A DNA stretch of 32,341 nt, taken from positions 1 to 32,341 of the forward strand of contig JAFDCJ010000239.1 in the NCBI GenBank assembly GCA_019312835.1. The letters are read 5' to 3'. The DNA is from Deltaproteobacteria bacterium. GTDB taxonomy: Bacteria; Desulfobacterota; Desulfobacteria; Desulfobacterales; JAFDCJ01. Position numbers and translations under genes: made by a program. The notes below the pieces were generated by a model. It was not told where the DNA came from, ran no database searches, and saw only the letters and a list, made by a program, of their open reading frames with translations. This document shows positions 22,393-30,424 of this stretch, piece by piece. The stretch's first letter is position 1. Each line of letters opens with the position of its first letter.

Positions 22393-22705
22393 AATCTTTC
22401 ATAACCTTCGACACTCTAATTTTATAACTTCGATACCATTTTTCTTTGCCGAATCGCTGCGCCTGCTGGTGCGCGGCGTGATTTTTCCATTCTCGAATTG
22501 CTTTTTTATCTTTCCAGTACGATACGGTTATACCCGCGCCGCCTTCTTCCCGGACCGACTCGACGCCGAGGAAGCCGGGCTGCTCGGATGCCAGTGCCAT
22601 CATCTGTGCGGCCGTATCCGCGTAACCTTCATCGGTGCCGGAACGAAGGGAGGCGAAGATAACGGCATAATAAGGCGGTTGCGGGGTTGATGCGATGGGC
22701 TTCAT
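22382..22705 (-). CDS. Antibiotic biosynthesis monooxygenase (ABM) domain protein
   Basis: Dimeric ferredoxin-like fold protein of 107 residues, probably a small cofactor-free monooxygenase or a heme/quinone-related ABM protein. It shows YYAVIFASLRS, MALASEQPGFLGVESVREEGGAGITVSYWKDKKAIREWKNHAAH, the classical ABM core with the W-K-x-H-x-x-H end. GGAGG lies seven bases before the ATG. It overlaps the HNH gene by 11 bases. The substrate cannot be read from the sequence. Confidence 0.88.
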   Translation of the reverse strand: MKPIASTPQPPYYAVIFASLRSGTDEGYADTAAQMMALASEQPGFLGVESVREEGGAGITVSYWKDKKAIREWKNHAAHQQAQRFGKEKWYRSYKIRVSKVMKDYGI

Positions 22706-22748
22706 TTGATTGCCTCCACCATAAAGACACCCTTTTAAAGGTGGTCTC

Positions 22749-23459
22749 TCAAGGACTAACCCGATTGTGCTTATTCATTTTTTGAATGATGTCTTCAATC
22801 GCCTGTTTTTGCTCATCCATGAGTTGCTTATAGACGATCAGGTTTTCATCTGCCTTTTTATTGCGGATGTCCCGGGCAAGCAGGTCCGGGTCCACGTCAC
22901 CATCCGCTCGGCGGTAGACCATAAGTTTTTTGGTAAAGGCATGATATTGCCCGGATGCTTTCAGGCTGTCAAAGAATTGTGCCTGCTTGGCGTTGTCCAA
23001 CTGCGGTTGCAGGCGGCATTGGACCGCAACCGCATCCGGCCATGCTGCCTCGGGCGGTTGATATTTCAGCCGAAGAGATATCTGCAGTCTGTATTGCGGA
23101 TGCTCCCAGGAAGTGAACAGCTGCCTGGCCCGAAAACTTCCTTTGCGGCTGTCGTTTTCCAGAGTTGCCCAGTGCCGCTGACAGATTTCAAAAGACGGTT
23201 TCCAGCCGCGGGCATTAAGGGCGGCGTCATAAAATTCGAGCACTTCGGCTGCCGGATAATTGATTTGAACATTATAACGCAGCGCTTTGGTTCCCTTCAA
23301 GCGGTTAAAGCTATATTCAATATCATATGCCCCTGAATAAACCGGCAGGGCTATTGTAGGATAAGGATCGGCATCCGAGCTTTGGGCCATGGTTGCCGTC
23401 GGTTGCACCCCTGTGATCAAAACAGCCAACAATATTGTTCGCGCGCGTATATTCATCAT
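22749..23459 (-). CDS. Exported protein of unknown function
   Basis: Not recognised as a named family. The 236 residues begin with a signal peptide (TILLAVLITGVQPTATMAQ, cleavage after about residue 26). A domain with VQINYPAAEVLEFYDAALNARGWKP resembles the short alpha/beta repeat found in many periplasmic proteins of Deltaproteobacteria and Gammaproteobacteria. An Arg/Glu-rich helical C-terminus (VYKQLMDEQKQAIEDIIQKMNKHNRV) ends it. It lies 43 bases upstream of the ABM gene. Confidence 0.7.
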   Translation of the reverse strand: MMNIRARTILLAVLITGVQPTATMAQSSDADPYPTIALPVYSGAYDIEYSFNRLKGTKALRYNVQINYPAAEVLEFYDAALNARGWKPSFEICQRHWATLENDSRKGSFRARQLFTSWEHPQYRLQISLRLKYQPPEAAWPDAVAVQCRLQPQLDNAKQAQFFDSLKASGQYHAFTKKLMVYRRADGDVDPDLLARDIRNKKADENLIVYKQLMDEQKQAIEDIIQKMNKHNRVSP

Positions 23460-23580
23460 AGCACAAATACCTGCCGGACCGCTATTCTCCGTCTGCGGCG
23501 GATCCAGCCTGTTCGAAATATATTTGCCAAGTTTAAGTATCTAATCGGTATGCGAGCCAATGGATCAACTGGAACAGCTT

Positions 23581-23895
23581 TTATAAAGCCAGCCATCGGA
23601 CTGCAAGGGCCAGACCCAGCCAGCACCCGGAGATGGCGACCGCCCAACGCGCTGCCCGGCGCCACAGCGGTGAAAGCCACTTTAACTGTAATACCAAACC
23701 GACAGCGATGATGTGAAAAGGGATCGGAAGGCTCAGAAAAAAGGCATAAGCGCTGTGGGTCGGGGACCCGGGGGTCGGCGCGACGTATCGTTGGGCCAGA
23801 TCGCCAGTCAGCCCATAATATAAGACCCGGGCGAGAAAAAAAAGGCCGACCAAGATAACGACATTTGCAATAACGCGAACAGCAGTTTTACCCAT
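23581..23895 (-). CDS. Small integral membrane protein of unknown function
   Basis: The 104 residues start MGKTAVRVIANVVILVGLFFL and contain three hydrophobic segments (about 7-24, 47-68 and 80-102) separated by positive loops such as LWRRAARW. No family is recognised. ATG 23895 is chosen because it follows the aldo/keto reductase stop by seven bases, which suggests coupling; the frame is open further upstream but would overlap that gene. Confidence 0.65.
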   Translation of the reverse strand: MGKTAVRVIANVVILVGLFFLARVLYYGLTGDLAQRYVAPTPGSPTHSAYAFFLSLPIPFHIIAVGLVLQLKWLSPLWRRAARWAVAISGCWLGLALAVRWLAL

Positions 23896-23902
23896 ACAAA
23901 TT

Positions 23903-25168
23903 TTATCCCCGGCCCTTGTCCGAAAATGATTCGACGGCGTGCTGCATGAAGCTGGCAATCGGAATATTCTGGGGACAGATGCGTTCGGCCTCTGAATAAT
24001 CCATGGACGCCAGGCGTTGGCGGTAGGTTGCCGGTATGTTATTGAATTTTCGGATCGCCTGCTGTTGCCTGCCATAATTATGATAATACATAAGATAGCG
24101 CATGACATCACTGACAGGCATATTTTCTGCCATCGCCGACTCACACAAGCGGGCACAACCGGCACAATAACCGCTGGCGGTTTCGCGGGCGTATTGGTTC
24201 AGGATGCGATGATCTTCCGCTGACAGCCTGGTTTTATCAAGGGCCGCTGCCACATTGGCCTGCAGGTAGGTCAGGTTCGGCATGGCCGAGCAAATACTCG
24301 CAATATCGGCGTTTTCCCAGACGGCCTTCAGTTTAGCCTGCTCCGGCGTATAGCCCCGGGCGACAAATTGTTCGGTGAGTTGGGAGGCGGTCTCGGTGCC
24401 CTTGCCCACATCGGAATAGAAATTCGAAAGCCATGTGGCCTGGGTTTTCATGGCGGTTAAACCGATGCCGGCCTTTTTGCAGGCGTCGGCGGCCTGTTGC
24501 ATGGCCGGCGTACCCATCAGCCGGTAATTGTAGCTGGCCATGATGCCGTCGATCCAGCCCAGCCGGGCGCCGTCCATCAGGCATTGCGCCATATTTTTAT
24601 GGGTGCTGAAACCGAAAAAGCGGATTTTGCCTTCGGCCTTGGCGCCTTCTGCCCATTTTTTGATCTCCGGGGTGTTAACATCATCATCTACAGCGGATAC
24701 CGCATGAATGAAAAACAGATCCACATAGTCGGTATGCATTCTCTCAAGGGAGGAGTATAAATGCCGGCTCAGGCCATCAGGGTCCGAGGCACCGGACTTG
24801 GTGACGAGGAATACTTTCTGGCGGTCCTCCGGATATCGGGCAAAATATTCTCCGATGCCCCTTTCACTGTTGCCGCCCGAGTAGCTGTGCGCGGTATCCC
24901 AGTAGGTGACACCCATTTTAAGGGCCTGTCTTAACAAAAGCTGCCGTGACTTCAGATTGTAGGTTCCCCCCAGGGATAGAATAGAGACATTCACGCCGGT
25001 TTTGCCGAACGGACGGGTGGGAACGGTGGACAGCCCGGAACTACCCGTTGCCGATGCACCGGCGGCCCTGGCGGTATTTTCCATTGAACCCAAAATACAC
25101 CCGATGCCGGTTGCGCCGGTGAGTTTAAAAAAATCCCGCCGGGAAACCTGTTTTCCTTTTTTGGTCAT
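23903..25168 (-). CDS. Tat-exported aldo/keto reductase with C-terminal Fe-S-type cysteines
   Basis: NADPH-type aldo/keto reductase barrel carried across the membrane folded. The N-terminus has a twin-arginine motif, SRRDFFKLTG, before a hydrophobic stretch. The AKR tetrad is visible: Asp and Tyr in YWDTAHSYSGG, Lys in FLVTKSG and His in LFFIHAV. After the barrel, CAGCARLC (C-x2-C-x3-C) and a later ICPQNIPI could bind a [4Fe-4S] cluster, as in related membrane-associated AKRs. ATG 25168 (421 residues) is preferred: AAGGAG sits nine bases before it, whereas the upstream ATG at 25189 would place that site inside the coding region. It precedes the small membrane protein, which might anchor it. 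Confidence 0.88.
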   Translation of the reverse strand: MTKKGKQVSRRDFFKLTGATGIGCILGSMENTARAAGASATGSSGLSTVPTRPFGKTGVNVSILSLGGTYNLKSRQLLLRQALKMGVTYWDTAHSYSGGNSERGIGEYFARYPEDRQKVFLVTKSGASDPDGLSRHLYSSLERMHTDYVDLFFIHAVSAVDDDVNTPEIKKWAEGAKAEGKIRFFGFSTHKNMAQCLMDGARLGWIDGIMASYNYRLMGTPAMQQAADACKKAGIGLTAMKTQATWLSNFYSDVGKGTETASQLTEQFVARGYTPEQAKLKAVWENADIASICSAMPNLTYLQANVAAALDKTRLSAEDHRILNQYARETASGYCAGCARLCESAMAENMPVSDVMRYLMYYHNYGRQQQAIRKFNNIPATYRQRLASMDYSEAERICPQNIPIASFMQHAVESFSDKGRG

Positions 25169-25219
25169 TACAAAATTCTCCTTAAGCATCGGCTTTAATT
25201 CTACGGGGGTCGATAGCGG

Positions 25220-25834
25220 TCAGTTCGACGGCTTCAAATTCCGAAGCATCTGTTGCAGTTCCCGGTTCCGGGAAAAATCCCGGGCCAATGATTGTTCGAA
25301 ACGCCGCCATTTTCGGCGAATCTTGCGTATGGCCATAAACGCGACGTAATTGCAGACGGGTATGAAATCAGAATTGCCGATATTGTCGATGATCACCAGT
25401 GTTCCTTCGGACGCAGCGGTTTTTTTGAAAACCATGTTGCCCGGTTTGATGGCCATGGTCACGATTTTCCAGTCTAGCAGGTATCGTTTTAGCAGAACCA
25501 GCGCCCCTGACAGCTTCTGGTAGTCAAGACCGGTTTCACTGCCTGCGGACAAGTAATATTTTAGGGTTTTGGAAACTTCCCCGTTATAATCCCGTATCAG
25601 TTCAAAAACAGCCCCCGGGCCCCGGTTGGTTTCGATATTGCCGTAAAACCGGGCCAGCATTTTCCAGGAAATGCCGCGGTTGGCCAGCAGCCGGTAATAA
25701 GATTGTTCGCGAACCGTTTCCCTGTGATCGCCGGCCACAATCACTTTGACACACTTGTTTTCATCTGTGGGATGAAAATAGCATTCGCGGCGCAGGCCCC
25801 TGCCGATCAATTGTGAGGACTCAAGCGTAAGCAT
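25220..25834 (-). CDS. YrbL-like (PhoP regulatory network) kinase-fold protein
   Basis: Protein of 204 residues resembling YrbL, whose fold is related to small protein kinases. Visible are LIGRGLRRECYFHPTDENKCVKV (glycine loop and VAIK-like lysine), an E in REQSYYRLL, then WKIVTMAIKPGNMVFKK (catalytic-loop-like, with K-x-x-N in place of HRD) and LVIIDNIGNSDFIPV (DFG-like, DNIG). ATP binding is plausible and catalysis uncertain. ATG 25834 is chosen over TTG 25843; neither has a good ribosome-binding site. Members are reported in enterobacterial PhoP regulons, but no PhoPQ pair is seen here. Confidence 0.8.
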   Translation of the reverse strand: MLTLESSQLIGRGLRRECYFHPTDENKCVKVIVAGDHRETVREQSYYRLLANRGISWKMLARFYGNIETNRGPGAVFELIRDYNGEVSKTLKYYLSAGSETGLDYQKLSGALVLLKRYLLDWKIVTMAIKPGNMVFKKTAASEGTLVIIDNIGNSDFIPVCNYVAFMAIRKIRRKWRRFEQSLARDFSRNRELQQMLRNLKPSN

Positions 25835-25920
25835 AGGGTTCAAAAAAACAAGTAAGTGCTGTGTTGCTAAATTAGTTGCTTATAAAGGTAAAATATATAC
25901 TCTAAAGTTATCAACGATGA

Positions 25921-26010
25921 AGCATTGGAGTGGTGGCGTACTGGAGGATTTCAATACAAAAGCCCATGAGTCACTGCCATCTTTAAAACGCTATCCAATA
26001 CTCCAGAATG
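25921..26010. repeat. TGGAGTATT word quasi-palindrome
   Basis: The left arm 25921-25951 (GCATTGGAGTGGTGGCG, then CTGGAGG) faces the right arm 25989-26010 (CGCTATCCAATACTCCAG). The remaining 225-base gap (25844-26069) holds AT-rich sequence with T runs but no gene. Confidence 0.65.
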
Positions 26011-26069
26011 AAATACTGTCGAAGGGATCCAAATCGATGAATACTTTTTTTAGTCGATAGAGATTTTTT

Positions 26070-26546
26070 TCACCCGACGATATACGCCCCGGTCCCTACG
26101 GCAATCATTACATTGCCTTCGTTGCGCAGCTCCATCCGGGTGACCGCCACTTTATTGCCCGTGCGCATGACGGTGCCGGAGGATCGGAACCGTTTGCCCC
26201 GGCCGGGTCTGAGGTAATCCACGCGCATGTCAATGGTCCCAATTCTGGCAATCCACGCGATTATCTCATCCTTTGAAAGGTTCGGCCGTCTTTTGATGGC
26301 TGCGGCGGTGGCCGTCAGGCCGCCGGTGGTATCCAGCACGGCAGATATCACCCCGCCGTGGAGAATGCCATGGACGGAGTTGCCGATCAGTTCATTGCGC
26401 ATGGCAAAGGTAAAGCCGGCTTGATCCGGTTGCAAGTCGGTCACGCTCAATCCCAACAGCCGGTTAAAGGGCAGGTTTTCATAAACCGCACGCACAATCT
26501 CCAGCGAAGCATCGATTTGGGCAGGGGTGTCCGGCATCGGTGGCAT
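26070..26546 (-). CDS. Hotdog-fold thioesterase (PaaI-like)
   Basis: Acyl-CoA thioesterase-like protein of 158 residues. The hotdog helix motif is HGILHGGVISAVLDTTGGLTATAAA, in which the HGG-x-D arrangement marks the active site of the PaaI/ACOT13 group. Strands FTFAMRNELIG, IGTIDMRVDYLRPGRG and VAVTRMELRNEGNVMIAVGTGAYIV follow in family order. The substrate may be an aromatic or short-chain acyl-CoA; nothing here defines it. It is the last gene of the run from GlpD, but a 214-base repeat-filled gap separates it from the aldehyde oxidoreductase. Confidence 0.88.
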   Translation of the reverse strand: MPPMPDTPAQIDASLEIVRAVYENLPFNRLLGLSVTDLQPDQAGFTFAMRNELIGNSVHGILHGGVISAVLDTTGGLTATAAAIKRRPNLSKDEIIAWIARIGTIDMRVDYLRPGRGKRFRSSGTVMRTGNKVAVTRMELRNEGNVMIAVGTGAYIVG

Positions 26547-26559
26547 TACCTTTCATTCG

Positions 26560-26763
26560 GTCAAATAGAAAATTAGTATGTAAGTTAAATAGTCAAATAG
26601 AAAATTAGATAAATAGTAGATTGAATAACCGATGATCGGCTGTGACGCTTACATAGAAACGAGGCGTTTATTGGTGCACGTTGGATCGCAGTTCAACCAC
26701 CCAACTAATTCTCTATTTGACTATTATACTATTCGACTATTTTTCTAATCAACTAATTGACTA
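26560..26763. repeat. AATAGTC/AAATTAG word quasi-palindrome
   Basis: The left arm 26560-26628 has TCAAATAGAAAATTAG twice plus variants. The right arm 26700-26763 reads as the inverse (CTATTTGACTATTATACTATTCGAC...). The spacer is about 70 bases of unrelated sequence. A solo arm is at 30379-30400. It lies between the thioesterase and aldehyde oxidoreductase genes. Confidence 0.8.
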
Positions 26764-28668
26764 AACCTCGATTCCCAGCTTTTTCAATGTCTCAACGGTT
26801 GGAATCCCGTTGGCATCGTAGCCGCGCAGCTTATAGTATTTGTCGAGCATTTTTTCCAGCGGCACCGTTCTCTTATGAAGGTCTTCCTCCCGGGGCTCAA
26901 CCAGCAAGCGCTCTGGCAGGGTGTCGTCCTTGCGGGAGATCCCTTCCCGGCAATTCATATGCCGCTCCAGCACATGGATGCGATCACCGGCCTCGAGAAA
27001 GGCGGCGGTGGACATCTCTACGCCGGTCACCGCTTCAAAAAGATCCGAGTATATGCTGAAATCAACAAGCTTGATTGCCACCCCGGGCAGATATTGCATT
27101 AGAGCGGCCAGAACAGGGTCCGGGCTATATTTGGCCAGCGGCGGTTCGGCGGTATAGGCATAAGCGGTAAACATGCAGGTATGCAGCGAGTTTATACCGC
27201 AGAAGACGCTTTCAAAAAATTTGGTAAATTCGGCTTTGGCATAGGTCTTAAAAGGATTTAGAAATTTAAAATAAATTTCATGGGCGATCAAATAGGCCGA
27301 CAGGTGACAGGCTCCGCGATTGGCCACAGCATAAGCCAGCCCCTGCCCCCAGGAGCCGCGCGGGTCGTAGGCGGCCATTTCCAGGCCTTTGACCTGAATG
27401 GCAAATTCCTGGCCGCCGTATTTTTGTGACAGCCAGCGGGTGCCGTTGGCCAGCTCGTTGCCCTGGTCGCGGCGGTGGGCAATATCGCGTAACTGGGCTG
27501 CGACCCCCTCGGGTGAGCCGAATTTAAGATCGGTTTTGATCAATCCTTTGCCGCCGGCCTCCATTGCCCACGAGAGGGTGGCGCCGGCGGAAATGGTATC
27601 CATGCCCATGCGGCCGCAAATATCGTTGAACGCGGTGATTTGGTCGGTGTCGAAAATTCCCAGATTCGGTCCCAGAAGATTGACGGATTCGTATTCCGGT
27701 ATGTGCTGCTCGCTGCCGTCCGGGTAGGTTCCCTTGTGCCCGCAAAGGATAGTGCAGGGTTTGCAGGTGTCAAAGCTGGTATTGTATTTCTTTTGTATCG
27801 CCTGACCCGAGATGTCCTCCACCCGTTTGTCGTTGCCGCGGCGAAAATTGTGGATCGGTATCAGCCCTGCCGCGTTGCACGGCCGGGTGTTGGCATTGGT
27901 TCCGTAGTTGCGGTAAAGATCTCCGGTGTACTTGTTGGCCTTGATGTATTTGGTGGCTTTTTTGCAGAGGGCGTCGAATTTAACCTGATCATTCGGCAGG
28001 ATCCGATAGGTTCCCCCGTGGGCCACAATGGCCTTGAGATTTTTGGCGCCCATTACGGCGCCCATTCCCCCGCGACCGAGAAATCGATGACCGCTGGCGA
28101 TATTGGCATAGCGGACCTGGTTTTCCCCTGCCGGTCCGATGGCCAGGACACCGCTTTTTCTGTCGCGGCTCAATGCCTGCTGGGTCGCCATTGTATCCTG
28201 ACCCCACAGGTGGGCGGCATCCTGGAATTTCACGCCCTGGCTGTCAATTTCCAGAAAGATTGGTTTGGCGGAATTGCCGGTAATCAGCAATCCGTCATAT
28301 CCGGCCGTTTTATAGGCCATGCCAAAAGGCCCGCCACAGGATGAGGCCAGCATGATACCGGTTAACGGCGATTTGGTCAGGGCGGCGAAACGACCGGAAC
28401 AAGGTGCCCCGGTGCCCAGCAGCACCCCCATCATAAAGGCCAGATAATTTTTTTCACCCAGTGGATCGATCCCCGGCCCCAGTCGTTCGAAAAGCAGCTT
28501 GAGGCCCAGGCCCTTTCCGCCCAGGTACAGGCGGCGGTCATGATCCGTAACCTGAACCTCCTTGACCTGGCTGGTTGTGAGATCGATCTCCAGAATACGA
28601 TTGCTGGACCCTACGATTTTTTTTGTTTCAGTATCCATACTCTTTTCCATGTTGGCATGTTTTGGCAT
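26761..28668 (-). CDS. Aldehyde:ferredoxin oxidoreductase (tungsten, AOR family)
   Basis: Cytoplasmic tungstopterin enzyme that oxidises aldehydes to acids with ferredoxin, or the reverse. It begins ILEIDLTTSQVKEV with YLGGKGLGLKLLFERL, then GRFAALTKSPLTG, SSCGGPFG, and RGGMGAVMGAKNLKAIVAHG, the pterin-binding signature. The cluster cysteines are in CKPCTILC near 300-307, and the fourth is likely in SLHTCMF near 497. YDPRGSWGQGLAYAVANRGACH is also conserved. At 635 residues it is of family length. The frame opens at 28668, but ATG 28638, with GGAAAAG before it, is an attractive alternative. The neighbours (FGGY kinase, GlpD-like) suggest that it oxidises an aldehyde derived from glycerol or a sugar; the substrate is unproven. 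Confidence 0.93.
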   Translation of the reverse strand: MPKHANMEKSMDTETKKIVGSSNRILEIDLTTSQVKEVQVTDHDRRLYLGGKGLGLKLLFERLGPGIDPLGEKNYLAFMMGVLLGTGAPCSGRFAALTKSPLTGIMLASSCGGPFGMAYKTAGYDGLLITGNSAKPIFLEIDSQGVKFQDAAHLWGQDTMATQQALSRDRKSGVLAIGPAGENQVRYANIASGHRFLGRGGMGAVMGAKNLKAIVAHGGTYRILPNDQVKFDALCKKATKYIKANKYTGDLYRNYGTNANTRPCNAAGLIPIHNFRRGNDKRVEDISGQAIQKKYNTSFDTCKPCTILCGHKGTYPDGSEQHIPEYESVNLLGPNLGIFDTDQITAFNDICGRMGMDTISAGATLSWAMEAGGKGLIKTDLKFGSPEGVAAQLRDIAHRRDQGNELANGTRWLSQKYGGQEFAIQVKGLEMAAYDPRGSWGQGLAYAVANRGACHLSAYLIAHEIYFKFLNPFKTYAKAEFTKFFESVFCGINSLHTCMFTAYAYTAEPPLAKYSPDPVLAALMQYLPGVAIKLVDFSIYSDLFEAVTGVEMSTAAFLEAGDRIHVLERHMNCREGISRKDDTLPERLLVEPREEDLHKRTVPLEKMLDKYYKLRGYDANGIPTVETLKKLGIEV

Positions 28669-28786
28669 TCAATCCTATTGTACAAGCCTGGGTATCATTT
28701 CCTCGAGCGTTTGTGATCATGTTTTCAATTAACCGATTACAAACAACCGGGCACGGTCCTGCGAGCGGTAATTGCTCATGGGGTCC

Positions 28787-30349
28787 TCACTTGGGATAAC
28801 CGGTTATCTCCCGGATACGTTCATACAAAGGTTTGAGCCGCTTGTACATCTTTTTGTAGACTTCCCGGTACAGCGCATCATACATGCGGTGATTTTTACG
28901 GTCCGGTTCGTAGACTTCGCCGACATGGGTCATCTCCCGGACCGCAGTATTAAAATCCGGATGCAGCCCCAGGCCGACGGCCGCATCGATGGCGGCTCCC
29001 AGTCCGGAGGTTTCATACAGATGGGGCCTGGCCGTCGGCAATCCGAAAATGTCGGCTGTCAATTGCATGGCATGGCGGCTCTGGCTGCCCCCGCCGGAAA
29101 CCCGCAGGCTGTTTATCGATGTGCGGCTGCGCTTTTCAATGCGCTCCCGGCCCTCCCGCAACGCATAGGCCAGTCCTTCCAGAATAGAGCGGTACAGGTG
29201 GGCCCGGGTATGGACATCCCCGAATCCGATAACCGCCCCTTTGGCCTCCGGCCCGGGCATTTTCAATCCCGGCGTCCAGTAAGGCTGCAGCATCAGGCCC
29301 ATAGATCCCGGTTCGATATCGTCAACCAGTTTGTCAAACAGCTCTTCGGCCTCAAGTCCGGAATTAGCAGCCTTTTGTCGCTCCGGGTGACCAAACTGCT
29401 GCTTGAACCAGTTGACCATCCAGTAGCCCCGGTAGACCTGGACTTCGACCGTGTAAAACCCGGGTACGGCCGAAGGATAAGGCGGCAGCAGCGCAATGGG
29501 CTCGATATACTTCCGGTTGGTGACATTGATGGTGGCCGTTGTGCCATAGCTCAGGCAGCCGATGTTGGATGCCAGGCTGCCGGAGCCGATGACTTCACAG
29601 GCCTTGTCGGCTGCGGCGGCCACCAGAGGCAACCCTTCGGGGATACCGGTTTCCCGGGCGGCTTGGGTCGTTATGGTTCCCAGAACCTGGCCCGGTGGCA
29701 TCAATTCCGGCATCATGGAGACATCGATGGAAGACAGGACCCGCCATTTCCAGTCCCAGCCGGCTGACCAGCGTTGTCGCCTGTAGTCAAAAGGGATGTA
29801 GCCTACCTGGCAGCCGACGGAATCAACAAACTGGCCGATCAAACGATAGGTCAGATACCCGGAAAGCAGCAGGTATTTGTGGGTATTTTGCCAGATTTCC
29901 GGCTGATAGGTGGCGATCCAGTTGGCTTCGGCTTCCGACTGCAAATAGGCCACTGTTTTTCTGAGGCCGGCCAGGCCAAAGATGAGGCCCCACCACCCGG
30001 TTACCGGGGGCAAATCATGGGTTTTGCGCTGATCCAGCCAGAGCATGGCCGGCCGCAGGGGCAGGCCATTTTTATCGACATTAACCACGGTTCCGCGCTG
30101 GGTCGTCAGTGCTACCCCGGCGATGCGTTCCTTATATTCGTGGTGTTGCTGCCAGAGTCCCTGGCAGGCCCGGCACAGCGCATCCCAGAATACATCCGGA
30201 TGCTGTTCGGCCCAGGCGGGTTGCTCGGAGAAATAAGGTTCAAAGGGCACGAGCTCTTTGGCAAGAAGCCGGCCTTGAAGATCAAAGAGCAGCGCTTTCA
30301 AACTCTGGGTACCATTGTCAATCGCCAGCAGCAGGTTTTTCTCGCTCAT
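28787..30349 (-). CDS. FGGY-family carbohydrate kinase (YgcE-like)
   Basis: ATP-dependent sugar or polyol kinase. It has [13 protein letters not shown] (phosphate loop, residues 11-23), [61 protein letters not shown] and [23 protein letters not shown], the FGGY C-terminal signature. At 520 residues it is full length. The motifs sit nearer the uncharacterised YgcE-like subgroup than true glycerol kinase. It lies 75 bases downstream of the GlpD-like gene, with AAGGTGATCC before the ATG, so a kinase-dehydrogenase pair producing and then oxidising a polyol phosphate is plausible. The exact sugar is unknown. Confidence 0.9.
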   Translation of the reverse strand: MSEKNLLLAIDNGTQSLKALLFDLQGRLLAKELVPFEPYFSEQPAWAEQHPDVFWDALCRACQGLWQQHHEYKERIAGVALTTQRGTVVNVDKNGLPLRPAMLWLDQRKTHDLPPVTGWWGLIFGLAGLRKTVAYLQSEAEANWIATYQPEIWQNTHKYLLLSGYLTYRLIGQFVDSVGCQVGYIPFDYRRQRWSAGWDWKWRVLSSIDVSMMPELMPPGQVLGTITTQAARETGIPEGLPLVAAAADKACEVIGSGSLASNIGCLSYGTTATINVTNRKYIEPIALLPPYPSAVPGFYTVEVQVYRGYWMVNWFKQQFGHPERQKAANSGLEAEELFDKLVDDIEPGSMGLMLQPYWTPGLKMPGPEAKGAVIGFGDVHTRAHLYRSILEGLAYALREGRERIEKRSRTSINSLRVSGGGSQSRHAMQLTADIFGLPTARPHLYETSGLGAAIDAAVGLGLHPDFNTAVREMTHVGEVYEPDRKNHRMYDALYREVYKKMYKRLKPLYERIREITGYPK

Positions 30350-30378
30350 GGATCACCTTGACAAGGCTTAAATTCAAA

Positions 30379-30400
30379 TGGTTGATTAGAAAATAGTCAA
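30379..30400. repeat. Solo AATAGTC arm
   Basis: GTTGATTAGAAAATAGTCAA matches the right arm of the quasi-palindrome at 26700-26763 in inverse form. No partner arm is evident in the 75-base gap. Confidence 0.5.
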
Positions 30401-30424
30401 TAAGGAAAATTATGTTGTTGGTTG

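Noticed and set aside
24100-24180. Loss of Fe-S cysteines in the aldo/keto reductase
   Set aside because: CAGCARLC with a later CPQ follows the pattern of its own AKR subgroup, so it is not a degenerate cluster.
28772-29767. 331-codon plus-strand open frame opposite the FGGY kinase
   Set aside because: Shadow of a clear kinase gene on the other strand; no ribosome-binding site or recognisable domain.
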